Assembly (NCBI GenBank): GCA_900661335.1
Contig: CAACVY010000027.1
Span: 1-34,896 of the forward strand
Reading direction: 5' to 3'
DNA length: 34,896 nt
Origin: an uncultured bacterium
Lineage (GTDB): Bacteria; Verrucomicrobiota; Kiritimatiellia; PWTM01
The position numbers and the translations under genes are program-made. This document shows positions 8,469-16,978 of this stretch, piece by piece. Each line of letters begins with the position of its first letter. The stretch's first letter is position 1. The notes beneath the pieces were generated by a model. It did not search any database, was not told the origin of the DNA, and saw only the letters and a list, made by a program, of their open reading frames with translations.

Positions 8469-10325
8469 TCACCAATCTTTCTCCACTGGCAATGGCGGTG
8501 CCCGGGACTGTCGAATCCGCATTCGCAAAGCTGCCTCTTCCGCGCGCACTTGATCCAACAGCATCTCCGCCTCTTCGCGGGTCATTGTGCCCGATCGAGG
8601 CTGGGGTGGCGTGCTGGCCGCCCCAGGGGTCTCAGTGGGCGGCGTCTCTGTCCCGGTCTGCGAAGCCCCAGAGTTCTCCGGTGGTGATGGCTCCGGCGAC
8701 TGTGGGCCCGCCGGATTCATTGGCTCCGCCGTTTCCGGCTGCTGCGACTCCCCTGTTTCCGAACGTTGGAGGGACTGCGTAGACTGTTCGTTCCCATTGG
8801 TGCCGGAGGAAGCGGATTGCGTCTGAGACCGCAGCTGCTCCAGTAAACGTTGAACTACTTCGTAATTCCATCGTGCATCGTCATCGAACGGGTTCAACCG
8901 AAGCGCGTCCTGAAACGCATGCGCCGCGGCGACTGCATTCGTCCAAGCCAGCGCAACGTGGCTCCGTTCCTGCTCCACCATCGCCTGCCGCGCATGTGCC
9001 CATCCCCGAGCGAACAAGGCCCTCGAGTATACCTCGGGGTTCGTGGAGTGCAGGGCGTGCTCGAGCAGCTCGCGCACTTCCTCCGCGCTTGCACCGTTCT
9101 GCAGCCGCGCCAGCGCCTGGTTGTAGCGCGCGACGGAAGGATCCAGCTTGGTCTCGGGTGCAGCTTCGGCCGCGCGCGCGGCTTGCTCGAACGCACGAGC
9201 GGCTTCTTCGTACTGTTTCGTCTCGTAGTGCCGAATGCCTTCGTTCATCGCCCGCCGCGGATCCGATGCGGGCGCGGCCATCCCGCTCACCGGAAGTCCC
9301 CCCACCGCAACCCACCCTAGGACCGCAGCGCTGCACATGAGGCGCCGACGCTGGCTCGTGAGCGACTCGATGGCGAACAAGATCCAAGCCAATGCCAAGA
9401 ACACATCCGCGCGGTTTTCCAAGGACGGCTTCAACCTTTGCTCGGCTTCTTCGCGTTCGAGTTCCGCCATTCCTTCCTTGTACAAGTGCTCAAACCCCGG
9501 ATCCCCGGGGCGGGCGCGCACATACATCCCCTGCGTGGCCGCACACAACCGGACCACCACATCTTCCCGAAGTCGCGTCTTCACCACATTGCCTTGCCGG
9601 TCCTTGAAAAACCCACCGCCATCCGGAATCAGTTCTCCTTCCGGCGTGCCCACCCCGACGGCATACACGCGGATGCCACGCGAACGGAGCTCGTCCAGCA
9701 CGCTCATCGGATCCCCCTCATGGTACTCGCCATCGGTCACCAGCACGATCACCCGCGCGCCGCCGGATTGGTAATCGAACGCCTCCATCGCCACGCGTAG
9801 GGCCTCCTCCAACGACGTGCCGCCCCGAGGCACGGATCCGACCTGCACTTCCTCCAGCGACAGCAAAAACGCGTCATAGTCGAACGTTAACGGGCACTGT
9901 ACGAAGGCCCGCCCCGCAAATGCCACCAAGGCTACCCGGTCGCCCCGAAGTTGCGTCACCAAGTCGCGAATGCCCCACTTCGCGTATTGGAACCTCGAGG
10001 GCTTCAAGTCTTGTGCCAACATGCTGCGGGAGGTGTCCAAGGCGATGACGATCTGCATGCTCCGCCGGCGGACCTCTCGAGGCCGCTCGCCCCACTGCGG
10101 CATCATCAGGGCCACAATCACGCACGCCATCGCCGCCAGCCACCACCCCAACCGGCGACGCAGCCGGCGACCATCTCGGTCAGGCAGCAGCACCGGCCAA
10201 AGCTGCGGGTCCAGCAGGTCTGCCAACCGCCGTTCGCGCCAGCGAAGCAACCGGAACGCGAGCCATGCGCCCAGACCCCACAGCACCCAGAGGGCGGCGA
10301 ACTCTGGATGTCCCCAAACAATCAC
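8469..10325 (-). CDS. batB: BatB-BatC fusion: VWA membrane protein with TPR tail
   Basis: This 618-residue protein joins two usual Bat components. Two N-terminal membrane helices (about 8-25 and 60-76) are followed by a von Willebrand A domain (about 90-285) with an intact MIDAS (DTSRS at 97-101, then the BatB signature SMLAQDLKPSRF) and GGTSLEEAL. Membrane segments lie at about 305-345. TPR repeats follow (about 360-480, GIRHYETKQYEEAARAFEQA), then a low-complexity Ser/Thr/Pro/Gln stretch and a charged helical C-terminus, as in BatC. The start is a GTG at 10325-10323 that overlaps the batA stop as GTGA. The product should sit in the inner membrane with the VWA and TPR parts working together with BatA. 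Confidence 0.9.
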   Translation of the reverse strand: MIVWGHPEFAALWVLWGLGAWLAFRLLRWRERRLADLLDPQLWPVLLPDRDGRRLRRRLGWWLAAMACVIVALMMPQWGERPREVRRRSMQIVIALDTSRSMLAQDLKPSRFQYAKWGIRDLVTQLRGDRVALVAFAGRAFVQCPLTFDYDAFLLSLEEVQVGSVPRGGTSLEEALRVAMEAFDYQSGGARVIVLVTDGEYHEGDPMSVLDELRSRGIRVYAVGVGTPEGELIPDGGGFFKDRQGNVVKTRLREDVVVRLCAATQGMYVRARPGDPGFEHLYKEGMAELEREEAEQRLKPSLENRADVFLALAWILFAIESLTSQRRRLMCSAAVLGWVAVGGLPVSGMAAPASDPRRAMNEGIRHYETKQYEEAARAFEQAARAAEAAPETKLDPSVARYNQALARLQNGASAEEVRELLEHALHSTNPEVYSRALFARGWAHARQAMVEQERSHVALAWTNAVAAAHAFQDALRLNPFDDDARWNYEVVQRLLEQLRSQTQSASSGTNGNEQSTQSLQRSETGESQQPETAEPMNPAGPQSPEPSPPENSGASQTGTETPPTETPGAASTPPQPRSGTMTREEAEMLLDQVRAEEAALRMRIRQSRAPPLPVEKDW

Positions 10326-11320
10326 GATGGCAACACTCCCAACCGGGTCAAGGCCAACAACTTTTCAATCACGAGCAACACCGCACCGGCGGCGGCCCAA
10401 GTCCAGAAACGTTCCTCGAACGTCGTGTAGTGCATGGCCTCGATCTCGGTCTTTTCCATCTGGTCGATCCGCCGATAGATCTCCTCCAGGCCCGCCAGGT
10501 CGGTGGCGCGAAAGTACATGGCACCCGTGGCCGCTGCAATCCGCTGCAACAGCTCCTCGTCAATCTCCACCGGCTGGCGGAGGTATTCAATGCCGCCGAA
10601 CGGCGTGCGGACCGGCACGGGGGCCACGCCACGGCTGCCGGCTCCGATCGTGTACACTTTAACCCCCAACGCCGCCGCCGCTTGAGCGGCATCGTCGGGC
10701 GCCACGCTCCCCGAGTTGTTCATGCCGTCGGTCAACAAGATCACCACGCGACTTTTCGCGCGGCTGTCGCGCAGGCGATTCACGGCCGCCGCCAACCCTG
10801 AGCCAATCGCGGTACCATCGCCCAGCATTCCCGGACGGAGCTCCCCGATCCGCTCCACCAACCAGTTGTGATCCAACGTCAAGGGCACGAGCGTATAGGG
10901 AAACGCCGCGAACGCGACCAGTCCCATTCGATCGTTTGTTCGCCGGCGCACGAACTCCGTGGCGACCTTCTTGGCCGCGTCCAACCGGTTCATGCGCCGC
11001 GTCTGAGTGGAAAAATCCTCCGCGGCCATCGAGGGCGACACGTCCATGACCAACACGATATCCACCCCTTCGGTTCGAATGGCGCTGTCGTGAACCCCTT
11101 TGAGCGGTCGTGCGGCGGCGACGAGCAACAAGGATAGGCCCGCCCCATGGATCCAGGGCAGCCACCGGCGCGCCCGTACCGCCCACGATGCCGGCAGCCC
11201 GGTCACGTTCGCGCCATCCGAAAACGGAGCGCTCAGTCGACGGTGCGGTCGCTCACGTACCCACTCCAACACCGCCACAAGCGGGATGAACGCCAACACC
11301 CATGGATGTTGGAACATCAT
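10322..11320 (-). CDS. batA: BatA: VWA-domain inner-membrane protein
   Basis: The 332-residue protein has the BatA layout: an N-terminal membrane helix (about 5-20), a second helix at about 55-70, a von Willebrand A domain with an intact metal-ion-dependent adhesion site (DVSPS at 93-97, a later T in DGTAIGSGLAAAVNRL, and DGMNNSG), and a C-terminal membrane helix (AAAGAVLLVIEKLLAL). The open frame runs far upstream to 11899, but the ATG at 11320 overlaps the previous stop (ATGA) and gives the correct family length. VWA/MoxR partners generally act in protein assembly or metal-dependent activation. In Bat systems they contribute to stress tolerance; the exact client is unknown. Confidence 0.92.
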   Translation of the reverse strand: MMFQHPWVLAFIPLVAVLEWVRERPHRRLSAPFSDGANVTGLPASWAVRARRWLPWIHGAGLSLLLVAAARPLKGVHDSAIRTEGVDIVLVMDVSPSMAAEDFSTQTRRMNRLDAAKKVATEFVRRRTNDRMGLVAFAAFPYTLVPLTLDHNWLVERIGELRPGMLGDGTAIGSGLAAAVNRLRDSRAKSRVVILLTDGMNNSGSVAPDDAAQAAAALGVKVYTIGAGSRGVAPVPVRTPFGGIEYLRQPVEIDEELLQRIAAATGAMYFRATDLAGLEEIYRRIDQMEKTEIEAMHYTTFEERFWTWAAAGAVLLVIEKLLALTRLGVLPS

Positions 11321-12360
11321 GCCGTCCCCCCTCGCGAATCTTCCGCGTTCTCGGGCGAGCTCAGGGGCCCTGACGTTTCTCGGATGAACCGTTCCGCCGA
11401 ACCCAATAGCCGTATGAGGTCTTCGTCCGACGGCTCCGCCCGCGCAAACTTGACCAGGTCGCACAAGGTCAAAAACTCCTTCAGAAGTTCTCGATGGTGC
11501 TCGCCCAGATGTCCAGACGTGGCAGCATCGTGCAAGAACTCTTGGGTGGTCTGCTCGGGCGCGCGAAGGCCCATCTGGGCTTCGATGTACCGGCGAACGA
11601 TCCAAGAAAGACGCGTGTAGACCGGGTCCCAGCGCCGCGCCGCGACGTCCTCGCTTTCGCGCAACGCCTCGAGCTCCCGCAATGCCACTTCGGCCGGCGA
11701 CGGCGGAGGCGGACCGACCGGTTGGGGCAAAGTGGAACGTCCCAACCCGCGCGCAAGCCACGCGGCTGCGAAGGCAATCAGAGCCAACAGGGGTAGCACC
11801 CACAGCCAACGCGGCCAGCCACGATCCCAAGTCAGAAGACCTCGCGGCGGTTTCAGTTCCATCACCTCGTTCGTGAGGACCGACACAACCTCCAACCACG
11901 TCTCAGGAACCTGTACCGTCTGGACCGTGTCCGTGCCACGCATAATGGCGACGGCGCCTGTCCAGACCACGTGCCGTCCGATCGAATAGGCGGCCAAGTC
12001 CCAGTCGCGGTACGCAACGATCGAGGTGCCGCCATGGCGACGGGAACGCTCGGCGCTGACGTTGAGCGCCACCACGTCATTGCTGACGCCCGTGGGGTCT
12101 GGCCAGATTACCCGTGCATCCGAGGGATAGCGAACCTCCAACCGAACCCGCCACGGCTCGCCAATGCGGACGGCATTAGTCGAAGCCACCACCACGCGGA
12201 CCTGGACGGAACCATCCACGGCCACTCGCGCTACTCCGCGAGGGCCACAGGAGCTAACCCCGCCGAGCATGACCGCCGCCAGCGCGAGCGGGAAAAGAAT
12301 TTGGCCCGGGCTCGGCCGTCTCCGTGGGGTGTGCACACCGCTCTGGCGGCTTGAATTCAT
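11317..12360 (-). CDS. Putative lipoprotein with BatD-like beta domain and DUF4381-like C-terminus
   Basis: The 347-residue product has a long basic N-terminus, then a hydrophobic stretch ending GGVSSCG, compatible with a lipobox cysteine near residue 38. A beta-rich domain (about 45-160) resembles BatD-type repeats. A membrane helix follows (about 184-202, LWVLPLLALIAFAAAWLARG). The C-terminal helical domain (about 220-335) has the family-typical YTRLSWIVRRYIEAQMGLRA, then PEQTTQEFL and CDLVKFARAEPSDEDL. This is the position and C-terminal pattern of DUF4381 proteins, which lie between DUF58 and BatA in many MoxR operons. It lies 12 bases after the DUF58 gene and overlaps batA by four bases. 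The combination of lipobox and internal membrane helix is odd, so the lipidation call is tentative. Confidence 0.8.
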   Translation of the reverse strand: MNSSRQSGVHTPRRRPSPGQILFPLALAAVMLGGVSSCGPRGVARVAVDGSVQVRVVVASTNAVRIGEPWRVRLEVRYPSDARVIWPDPTGVSNDVVALNVSAERSRRHGGTSIVAYRDWDLAAYSIGRHVVWTGAVAIMRGTDTVQTVQVPETWLEVVSVLTNEVMELKPPRGLLTWDRGWPRWLWVLPLLALIAFAAAWLARGLGRSTLPQPVGPPPPSPAEVALRELEALRESEDVAARRWDPVYTRLSWIVRRYIEAQMGLRAPEQTTQEFLHDAATSGHLGEHHRELLKEFLTLCDLVKFARAEPSDEDLIRLLGSAERFIRETSGPLSSPENAEDSRGGTA

Positions 12361-12372
12361 CGCGGCCCCACT

Positions 12373-13260
12373 TCAGGACACCGCCAAGCGCCTCTCCCGT
12401 TCGCGGAAGAACCGCACCAATGCACGCTCGTAGGGTTGGCCGGTCTCGACCTCGATCAGGTCCACCCCCGCCTTACGAAAGAGTTGGCGCCAACGGTCGC
12501 GCCGCGCCGCCGCGCGTTCCCCAAACAGACGACGCGTGCGCGGGTCCGAGGTGTCCACCCACATGCGCCGAGCTGTTTCGCAGTCCTCCCATTCCACCAG
12601 TCCCACGGCTGGCCAAGCGAACTCCCGACGATCCGACACCATGACGGCGATAAGATCATGGTGGCGGGCCGTCGCAGAAAAGCGTGCTAGGTCCGGGAGA
12701 TCGAACAGAAAGTCGCTGAGGAGAAACACCACCGACCGACGCCGCACTCCTCGGTGCAGGAAATCCAGGGCCGGTTGTAGTTCGCTCCCCAGGTGAGCTG
12801 GCTGAAATGCCAAAAGGTCCCGGATGACGCGCACGCCATGGGCCGAACCTTTCCGGGCCGGCACGTGATGTTCGACTCGGTCTGTGAACAACACGAGGCC
12901 CACGCGGTCATTGTTTCGAATGGCCGACAACGCCAGGACCGCCCCTAGTTCGGCGATGAGATCCCGCTTCAGTTGCTGCAGACTACCGAACCGGTTCGAC
13001 CCGCTGACGTCCGCCGCCAACACGACGGTCAGTTCACGTTCCTCGACGTATTTTTTGACGTAGGGGTGGCCCATCCGCGCGGTGACATTCCAATCGATGG
13101 CCCGGACATCATCGCCGATCTGGTACTCTCGCACCTCGTCGAACTCCATGCCGCGTCCTTTGAAGACGCTGACATAGCTGCCGGCGAACACCTCGTTCAC
13201 CAGTCGGCGCGACCGGATCTCGATTTTGCGAACCTTGCGGAGGACCTCCCGCGGAATCAT
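12373..13260 (-). CDS. DUF58-family protein (MoxR-associated, VWA-like)
   Basis: The 295-residue protein begins MIPREVLRKVRKIEIRSRRL and contains the DUF58 core: a GRGMEFDEVREYQIGDD motif at about 36-52, then IDWN. A VWA-like fold follows with a MIDAS-type DVSGS (84-88) and the late HRGVRRRSVVFLLSDFLF strand. DUF58 proteins are regular partners of MoxR ATPases and are thought to be their substrates or adaptors; this one lacks membrane helices. The frame is open upstream to 13410, but the ATG at 13260 overlaps the preceding stop as ATGA and matches the usual family start. It leads into the lipoprotein gene after 12 bases. Confidence 0.93.
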   Translation of the reverse strand: MIPREVLRKVRKIEIRSRRLVNEVFAGSYVSVFKGRGMEFDEVREYQIGDDVRAIDWNVTARMGHPYVKKYVEERELTVVLAADVSGSNRFGSLQQLKRDLIAELGAVLALSAIRNNDRVGLVLFTDRVEHHVPARKGSAHGVRVIRDLLAFQPAHLGSELQPALDFLHRGVRRRSVVFLLSDFLFDLPDLARFSATARHHDLIAVMVSDRREFAWPAVGLVEWEDCETARRMWVDTSDPRTRRLFGERAAARRDRWRQLFRKAGVDLIEVETGQPYERALVRFFRERERRLAVS

Positions 13261-13652
13261 GCCGCGCGTTGGGTACGGCGCCGGCGGGTCGTGGTGGTGC
13301 GCGTCCGGCTGGTGGCCTGCTCCCGGAATTTGGCCAATGCCTCCGCGAACGCCTTGCCGTGCGCCAAAATTTGAAGGACCCGCGGAGGGTGAAGCATCTG
13401 GGTCCGCCAAAGAAGCTCAATCAAATGGAGGCAATCTTGAATGGGCTTCTCCAATTCCTCCCATGCCGCCGAAGACTTCTTTTCAGCCGCCGCCCACGAT
13501 TTCCAGGCTTCCACGAACCTCCGGTGGGCGGCCTCCAGCTCGACACCCAACGCCTGACCGGCCAGATCGTCCCGCGGAAGCACTTCCACCAGGTCGCGTA
13601 CCCGTGAGGTGAACTTTTCGGCTGCCTTGTGAATATCGGTGATCTCGTGCAT
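13257..13652 (-). CDS. Small charged helical protein in the MoxR/Bat operon
   Basis: The 131-residue product has no signal peptide or membrane segment. It is almost entirely predicted helix (for example AHRRFVEAWKSWAAAEKKSS) and ends in a strongly basic tail (TRTTTTRRRRTQRAA). I do not recognise a family. It has a good GAGGAG ribosome-binding site about seven bases before the ATG at 13652, lies 18 bases after moxR, and overlaps the DUF58 start by four bases, so it is very likely translated as part of the operon. A role as a cytoplasmic adaptor between MoxR and the DUF58 protein would fit its position but is speculation. Confidence 0.75.
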   Translation of the reverse strand: MHEITDIHKAAEKFTSRVRDLVEVLPRDDLAGQALGVELEAAHRRFVEAWKSWAAAEKKSSAAWEELEKPIQDCLHLIELLWRTQMLHPPRVLQILAHGKAFAEALAKFREQATSRTRTTTTRRRRTQRAA

Positions 13653-13670
13653 CGTGACTCCTCGTGTGTG

Positions 13671-14660
13671 TCATGGCACCGGCAACGCGCCCAAGATCCG
13701 GGCGATCAGATCATCCGTCGTGATCCCCTCCGCTTCCGCCTCGTAGGTGGGCAAGATGCGGTGCCGCAGAACATCCGGCGCCATCTCCTTGATGTCCTGT
13801 GGCGTCACATACCCCCGCCGATCGAGGTAGGCATGAGCGCGGGCTGCCAGTGTCAAAGCAATGGTCGCGCGCGGGGATGCCCCGTACCGAATATAGGGCC
13901 CGAGGTCCAGGCCAAATGCAGCGGGATCCCGCGTCGCCTGAACGATATCCAAAACGTATTCCCGAATCTTTTCGTCCACGTACACTTCGTCTACAACCTT
14001 TCGCGCCTCGAGGATCGTCGTCGCGTCCACCACCGGCCGAACTTCATGGCGGCGCTGGGTCCGAGCTTCCGCGTCCAGGATTCGACGCTCCTCATCGCGG
14101 GACGGATAGGTCACGCGGATCTTCAACAAAAAGCGGTCCACCTGGGCTTCGGGCAGGGGATACGTGCCCTCTTGTTCAATCGGGTTTTGCGTGGCCAAGA
14201 CCAAAAAAGGCTCCGGCAGCGGATGCGTCTCGCCCCCGATGGTCACCTGTCGCTCCTGCATCGCCTCCAGCAGGGCACTTTGGACTTTCGCCGGCGCCCG
14301 GTTGATCTCGTCGGCTAAAATGACGTTGGCAAAGATCGGGCCCAGCCGAACGGAAAAAGTCCCGTCCCGAGGGTTGTAGATCTGCGTCCCGAGCAAGTCG
14401 GACGGCAACAAATCCGGGGTGAACTGGATCCTACGGAAAGAAACTTTCAACGCCGCGGCCAACGTCTTCACCGCCAAGGTCTTGGCCAGGCCCGGCACCC
14501 CCTCCAACAACGCGTGGCCATCCGCCAGCAATGTGACCAACAGACGGTCAATCAGGCGTTCCTGTCCCACGATAACTCGGGCCACCTCGGCCTTCAGCTC
14601 CGGAACAAACTTCGAGCTTTCGGCCACCTGCTCGTTGATCCATGCTACGCCAGTTCTCAT
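13671..14660 (-). CDS. moxR: MoxR-family AAA+ ATPase
   Basis: The 329-residue ATPase has Walker A (GVPGLAKT), Walker B (VILADEINRAPAKVQSALLE), the sensor region (LATQNPIEQEGTYPLPEAQ) and the C-terminal lid with YGASPRA, all typical of MoxR proteins. These ATPases are chaperone-like remodelling enzymes that act on VWA and DUF58 partners, here encoded directly downstream. It is the first gene of the operon, about 90 bases after a strong promoter candidate. The ATG at 14660 is the only reasonable start because an in-frame stop lies a short way upstream; no clear ribosome-binding site is seen before it. Confidence 0.95.
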   Translation of the reverse strand: MRTGVAWINEQVAESSKFVPELKAEVARVIVGQERLIDRLLVTLLADGHALLEGVPGLAKTLAVKTLAAALKVSFRRIQFTPDLLPSDLLGTQIYNPRDGTFSVRLGPIFANVILADEINRAPAKVQSALLEAMQERQVTIGGETHPLPEPFLVLATQNPIEQEGTYPLPEAQVDRFLLKIRVTYPSRDEERRILDAEARTQRRHEVRPVVDATTILEARKVVDEVYVDEKIREYVLDIVQATRDPAAFGLDLGPYIRYGASPRATIALTLAARAHAYLDRRGYVTPQDIKEMAPDVLRHRILPTYEAEAEGITTDDLIARILGALPVP

Positions 14661-14757
14661 GCACGTACTGCCGCGCTCGCTGCGCGGACTGCCATCACAT
14701 CTTCCGACTCAACGCTCTTGTTGGTATAGACACCCCTCACCCGCTTGATGTTCGCAA

Positions 14758-14786
14758 ATCATAACAAACTTTTGCAAGTTTTGCAA
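14758..14786 (-). promoter_or_regulatory. Sigma70-type promoter for the moxR/Bat operon
   Basis: On the minus strand TTGCAA (14786-14781) and TATGAT (14763-14758) are separated by exactly 17 bases. Transcription would start near 14751, giving a leader of about 90 bases before the moxR ATG. Local AT-richness in a GC-rich genome supports the call. Confidence 0.7.
14767..14780. promoter_or_regulatory. Palindrome in the promoter spacer, possible operator
   Basis: AACTT-TTGC-AAGTT forms a 14-base inverted repeat that lies inside the 17-base spacer between the -35 and -10 boxes of the moxR promoter. A repressor bound there would block RNA polymerase. The TTGCAA core occurs twice in this small region. 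No binding protein can be named from the sequence. Confidence 0.4.
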
Positions 14787-14889
14787 CACAAGAGCTACAA
14801 CCTATTGAAAATGAAGGAGTTACACCCAGCCTTGGGGCGTCGGGTGCCCCCGCGGAGGTGGCCGAGAATTTGCAGCCCGACCGAGGAGA

Positions 14890-16293
14890 CTATGCGTCGT
14901 CCTCCGCCAACTTGCGGTACAGCGTAGTCAAACTGATCCGCAGCGCTGCGGCCGCCCGCATTTTGTCTCCCCCCATCTTCTCCACAACCATTTTAACGTA
15001 CTCGCGCTCCTTTTGGCGGAGGAACGCCTTTAGGGAACGACCGCGAAACTCCTCGCCCGTACTCGGTTCATTGGATCTCGCCTGAGTGGATGGAACTTGC
15101 CCCCCGGCTGCGGCTTGAACGATCCGAGCTGGCAAAACGTCTGGAGTGATCGTGTCGCCCTGCATGAACGTCAAGGCGTGACGGATGGCGTTCTCCAACT
15201 CGCGAACATTCCCGGGCCAATGATAGGCCTCCAAAATTCGCTGCGCCTGTGGATCGAGTTTGGGAAGCGGCGCGCCAACCGGACGTTCTCGGCGGAGAAA
15301 ATGTGCCACCAGCGGCATGATGTCCTCGCGCCGTTCCCGTAGCGGCGGTAAGTGAATTGGAATGACGTGGATCCGGTAGTAAAGGTCCTCCCGAAAACGG
15401 CCTTGTTCGATCAGCGGTTCCAAGGGCTGGTTGCTGGCGACAAGCACCCGCACGTCCACTGGATACGTCTCGGTACTGCCAACTTTCCGGATGCACTTGT
15501 CCTGTAGAACCCGCAACAACTTCACCTGCAGGTTGAGCGGCATGGCGTTGATTTCGTCCAGCAGGATCGTCCCCCCATGGGCGGACTCGAACAAGCCGAT
15601 CTTGTCTGCCGTGGCGCCGGTGAACGCGCCTTTGACGTGGCCAAACATCTCCGACTCCAACAGGGTTTCGGGCATGGCTCCGCAGTTGATGGGCACGAAC
15701 ACCCGGTTTCGGCGGGGACTGAGCGCATGGATGGCGCGCGCTACGACCTCCTTGCCGGTACCGCTCTCGCCAGTGATCAATACCGTGCTGTCGGTGGGAG
15801 CCGCGCGTTGAATCGCTTCGCAAATCTGACGCATGGCCGGGCTCTCCGCCACCAAAAACGGCAACCGAGTACCCCATTGAAGCCAGAGGTTTTCCATCAG
15901 GACGGCCCGGTACTTCAGCGCCCGCTGCACCGTGAGCAAGAGCTCGTCGAGCTTAAAGGGTTTAGTCACGTAGTCATACGCGCCCCCCTTCATGGCCTGG
16001 ACCGCGGATTCCACGGACCCGTAGCCGGTCAACAAAATCACTGGCGTTTGCGGGCGCGCCGACTGAACCTCGGCCAACACTTGAAGGCCGTCCACGCCTT
16101 CCATCACGATGTCCGTGACGACCAAGTCGTAGTCCTTTTGTCGAATGGCGGCGATGGCGTCGCTGCCGTTGCTATACGGATCGGCCAGATACCCCTCGTT
16201 GCGGAACGTCGAGACCAACAAGTTCAAGATAGCTGGATCGTCTTCGACCACCAAAATTCGTTGCTGCATACCCCATGGCTCCGTTGTCGTCAT
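14890..16293 (-). CDS. NtrC-type sigma54-dependent response regulator
   Basis: The 467-residue protein has three parts. A receiver domain (about 11-125) carries acidic residues DD in VVEDDP, phospho-acceptor Asp61 in VVTDIVME and Lys in YDYVTKPF. A sigma54-interaction AAA+ domain (about 145-375) has Walker A (GESGTGKE), the sigma54-contacting GAFTGA loop and Walker B (ILLDEINAM). A C-terminal Fis-type HTH follows (GGDKMRAAAALRISLTTLYR). It should activate sigma54 promoters when phosphorylated by a partner histidine kinase, which is not in the window. The ATG at 16293 has an AGGA five bases upstream; a second ATG at 16269 would also leave the receiver domain intact. Confidence 0.95.
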   Translation of the reverse strand: MTTTEPWGMQQRILVVEDDPAILNLLVSTFRNEGYLADPYSNGSDAIAAIRQKDYDLVVTDIVMEGVDGLQVLAEVQSARPQTPVILLTGYGSVESAVQAMKGGAYDYVTKPFKLDELLLTVQRALKYRAVLMENLWLQWGTRLPFLVAESPAMRQICEAIQRAAPTDSTVLITGESGTGKEVVARAIHALSPRRNRVFVPINCGAMPETLLESEMFGHVKGAFTGATADKIGLFESAHGGTILLDEINAMPLNLQVKLLRVLQDKCIRKVGSTETYPVDVRVLVASNQPLEPLIEQGRFREDLYYRIHVIPIHLPPLRERREDIMPLVAHFLRRERPVGAPLPKLDPQAQRILEAYHWPGNVRELENAIRHALTFMQGDTITPDVLPARIVQAAAGGQVPSTQARSNEPSTGEEFRGRSLKAFLRQKEREYVKMVVEKMGGDKMRAAAALRISLTTLYRKLAEDDA

Positions 16294-16978
16294 TTAATCC
16301 TACCGCATAGCGCGCCACGATGCGAGAAGTTCTGCTCGATCCCAACGAACTACGTCCCTTGGCCCGCAACCTTGCCACGAGGTGCCCGCCATTCACGCAG
16401 CACAAGCTGCCGTGAGAGGATCGCGCTTGGTACCCGTTCGAACCGTTTCCCGTCTCACCGAATATCGCCAGATATAGACGGCTGTGACCACTGGGATCGT
16501 CCAATCGTTGGACCCAATGTGTCTCGACCTTTCTAAGGCCTGGAACAGCCATCGTGGTCTGTCGCAGAAAGGCCAGGATGAACCCTCACGCGAAACTGCG
16601 TGTCCAATTCGGGTGCCCAACACCGCGGTCCAACTCGCCAACCGGCTGCGATGCCATGGAACGCGGATCGCTCGTGCATTGTGGCAGCTGCCCAACAACC
16701 CTCTCGTCCAACGACCATTTCAGCAGGCCGACTCCGGTCTGCACCACTTCCTGGCTCGGGCAGCTTCATAGACTAGGTGCCGCGAAGTGTCCGCACAGCG
16801 CAGGTCGCGGTGTGCCACCCGTGGGGTTGCGTCGGACCTGAGGGGCCATAACTCCGAGCCTTCGCGCATGCAAAACGCGACTCGTAATTTACCGAAAGTT
16901 CATGAGTTCCACGCAATCTGGCCCGGCCAAAACGCTTGACCGACGGGCCGAAAACGCCTATCGTAGTACAGGCCAAAC
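16294..16978. other. 685-bp region without a recognisable gene
   Basis: Several frames are open for 80-130 codons on both strands, but none has a recognisable domain or convincing start. GTCCAA-TCG-TTGGAC at 16499-16513 is a short palindrome. The stretch ends in the tRNA promoter. It could be decayed sequence or hold an RNA I cannot identify. Confidence 0.5.
16936..16964 (+). promoter_or_regulatory. Promoter for tRNA-Glu
   Basis: TTGACC (16936-16941) and TATCGT (16959-16964) are separated by 17 bases. Initiation near 16971 would be about eight bases before the tRNA 5' end, as expected for a stable-RNA promoter. Confidence 0.6.

Larger units (their letters stand above)
14661..14889. other. 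Intergenic region upstream of moxR
   Basis: This AT-richer stretch separates the NtrC-type regulator from the Bat operon on the same strand. It carries the operon promoter candidate and a palindrome (listed separately). An imperfect GC hairpin just after the regulator stop has no T-run. No gene is seen. Confidence 0.6.

Noticed and set aside
11321-11899. Upstream extension of the batA frame by 193 codons
   Set aside because: The extension overlaps the DUF4381-like gene in another frame and has no family similarity; batA begins at the coupled ATG at 11320.
16430-16450. GTTCGAACC as the T arm of a second tRNA
   Set aside because: The flanking bases do not form an acceptor or anticodon stem, so no cloverleaf can be drawn.
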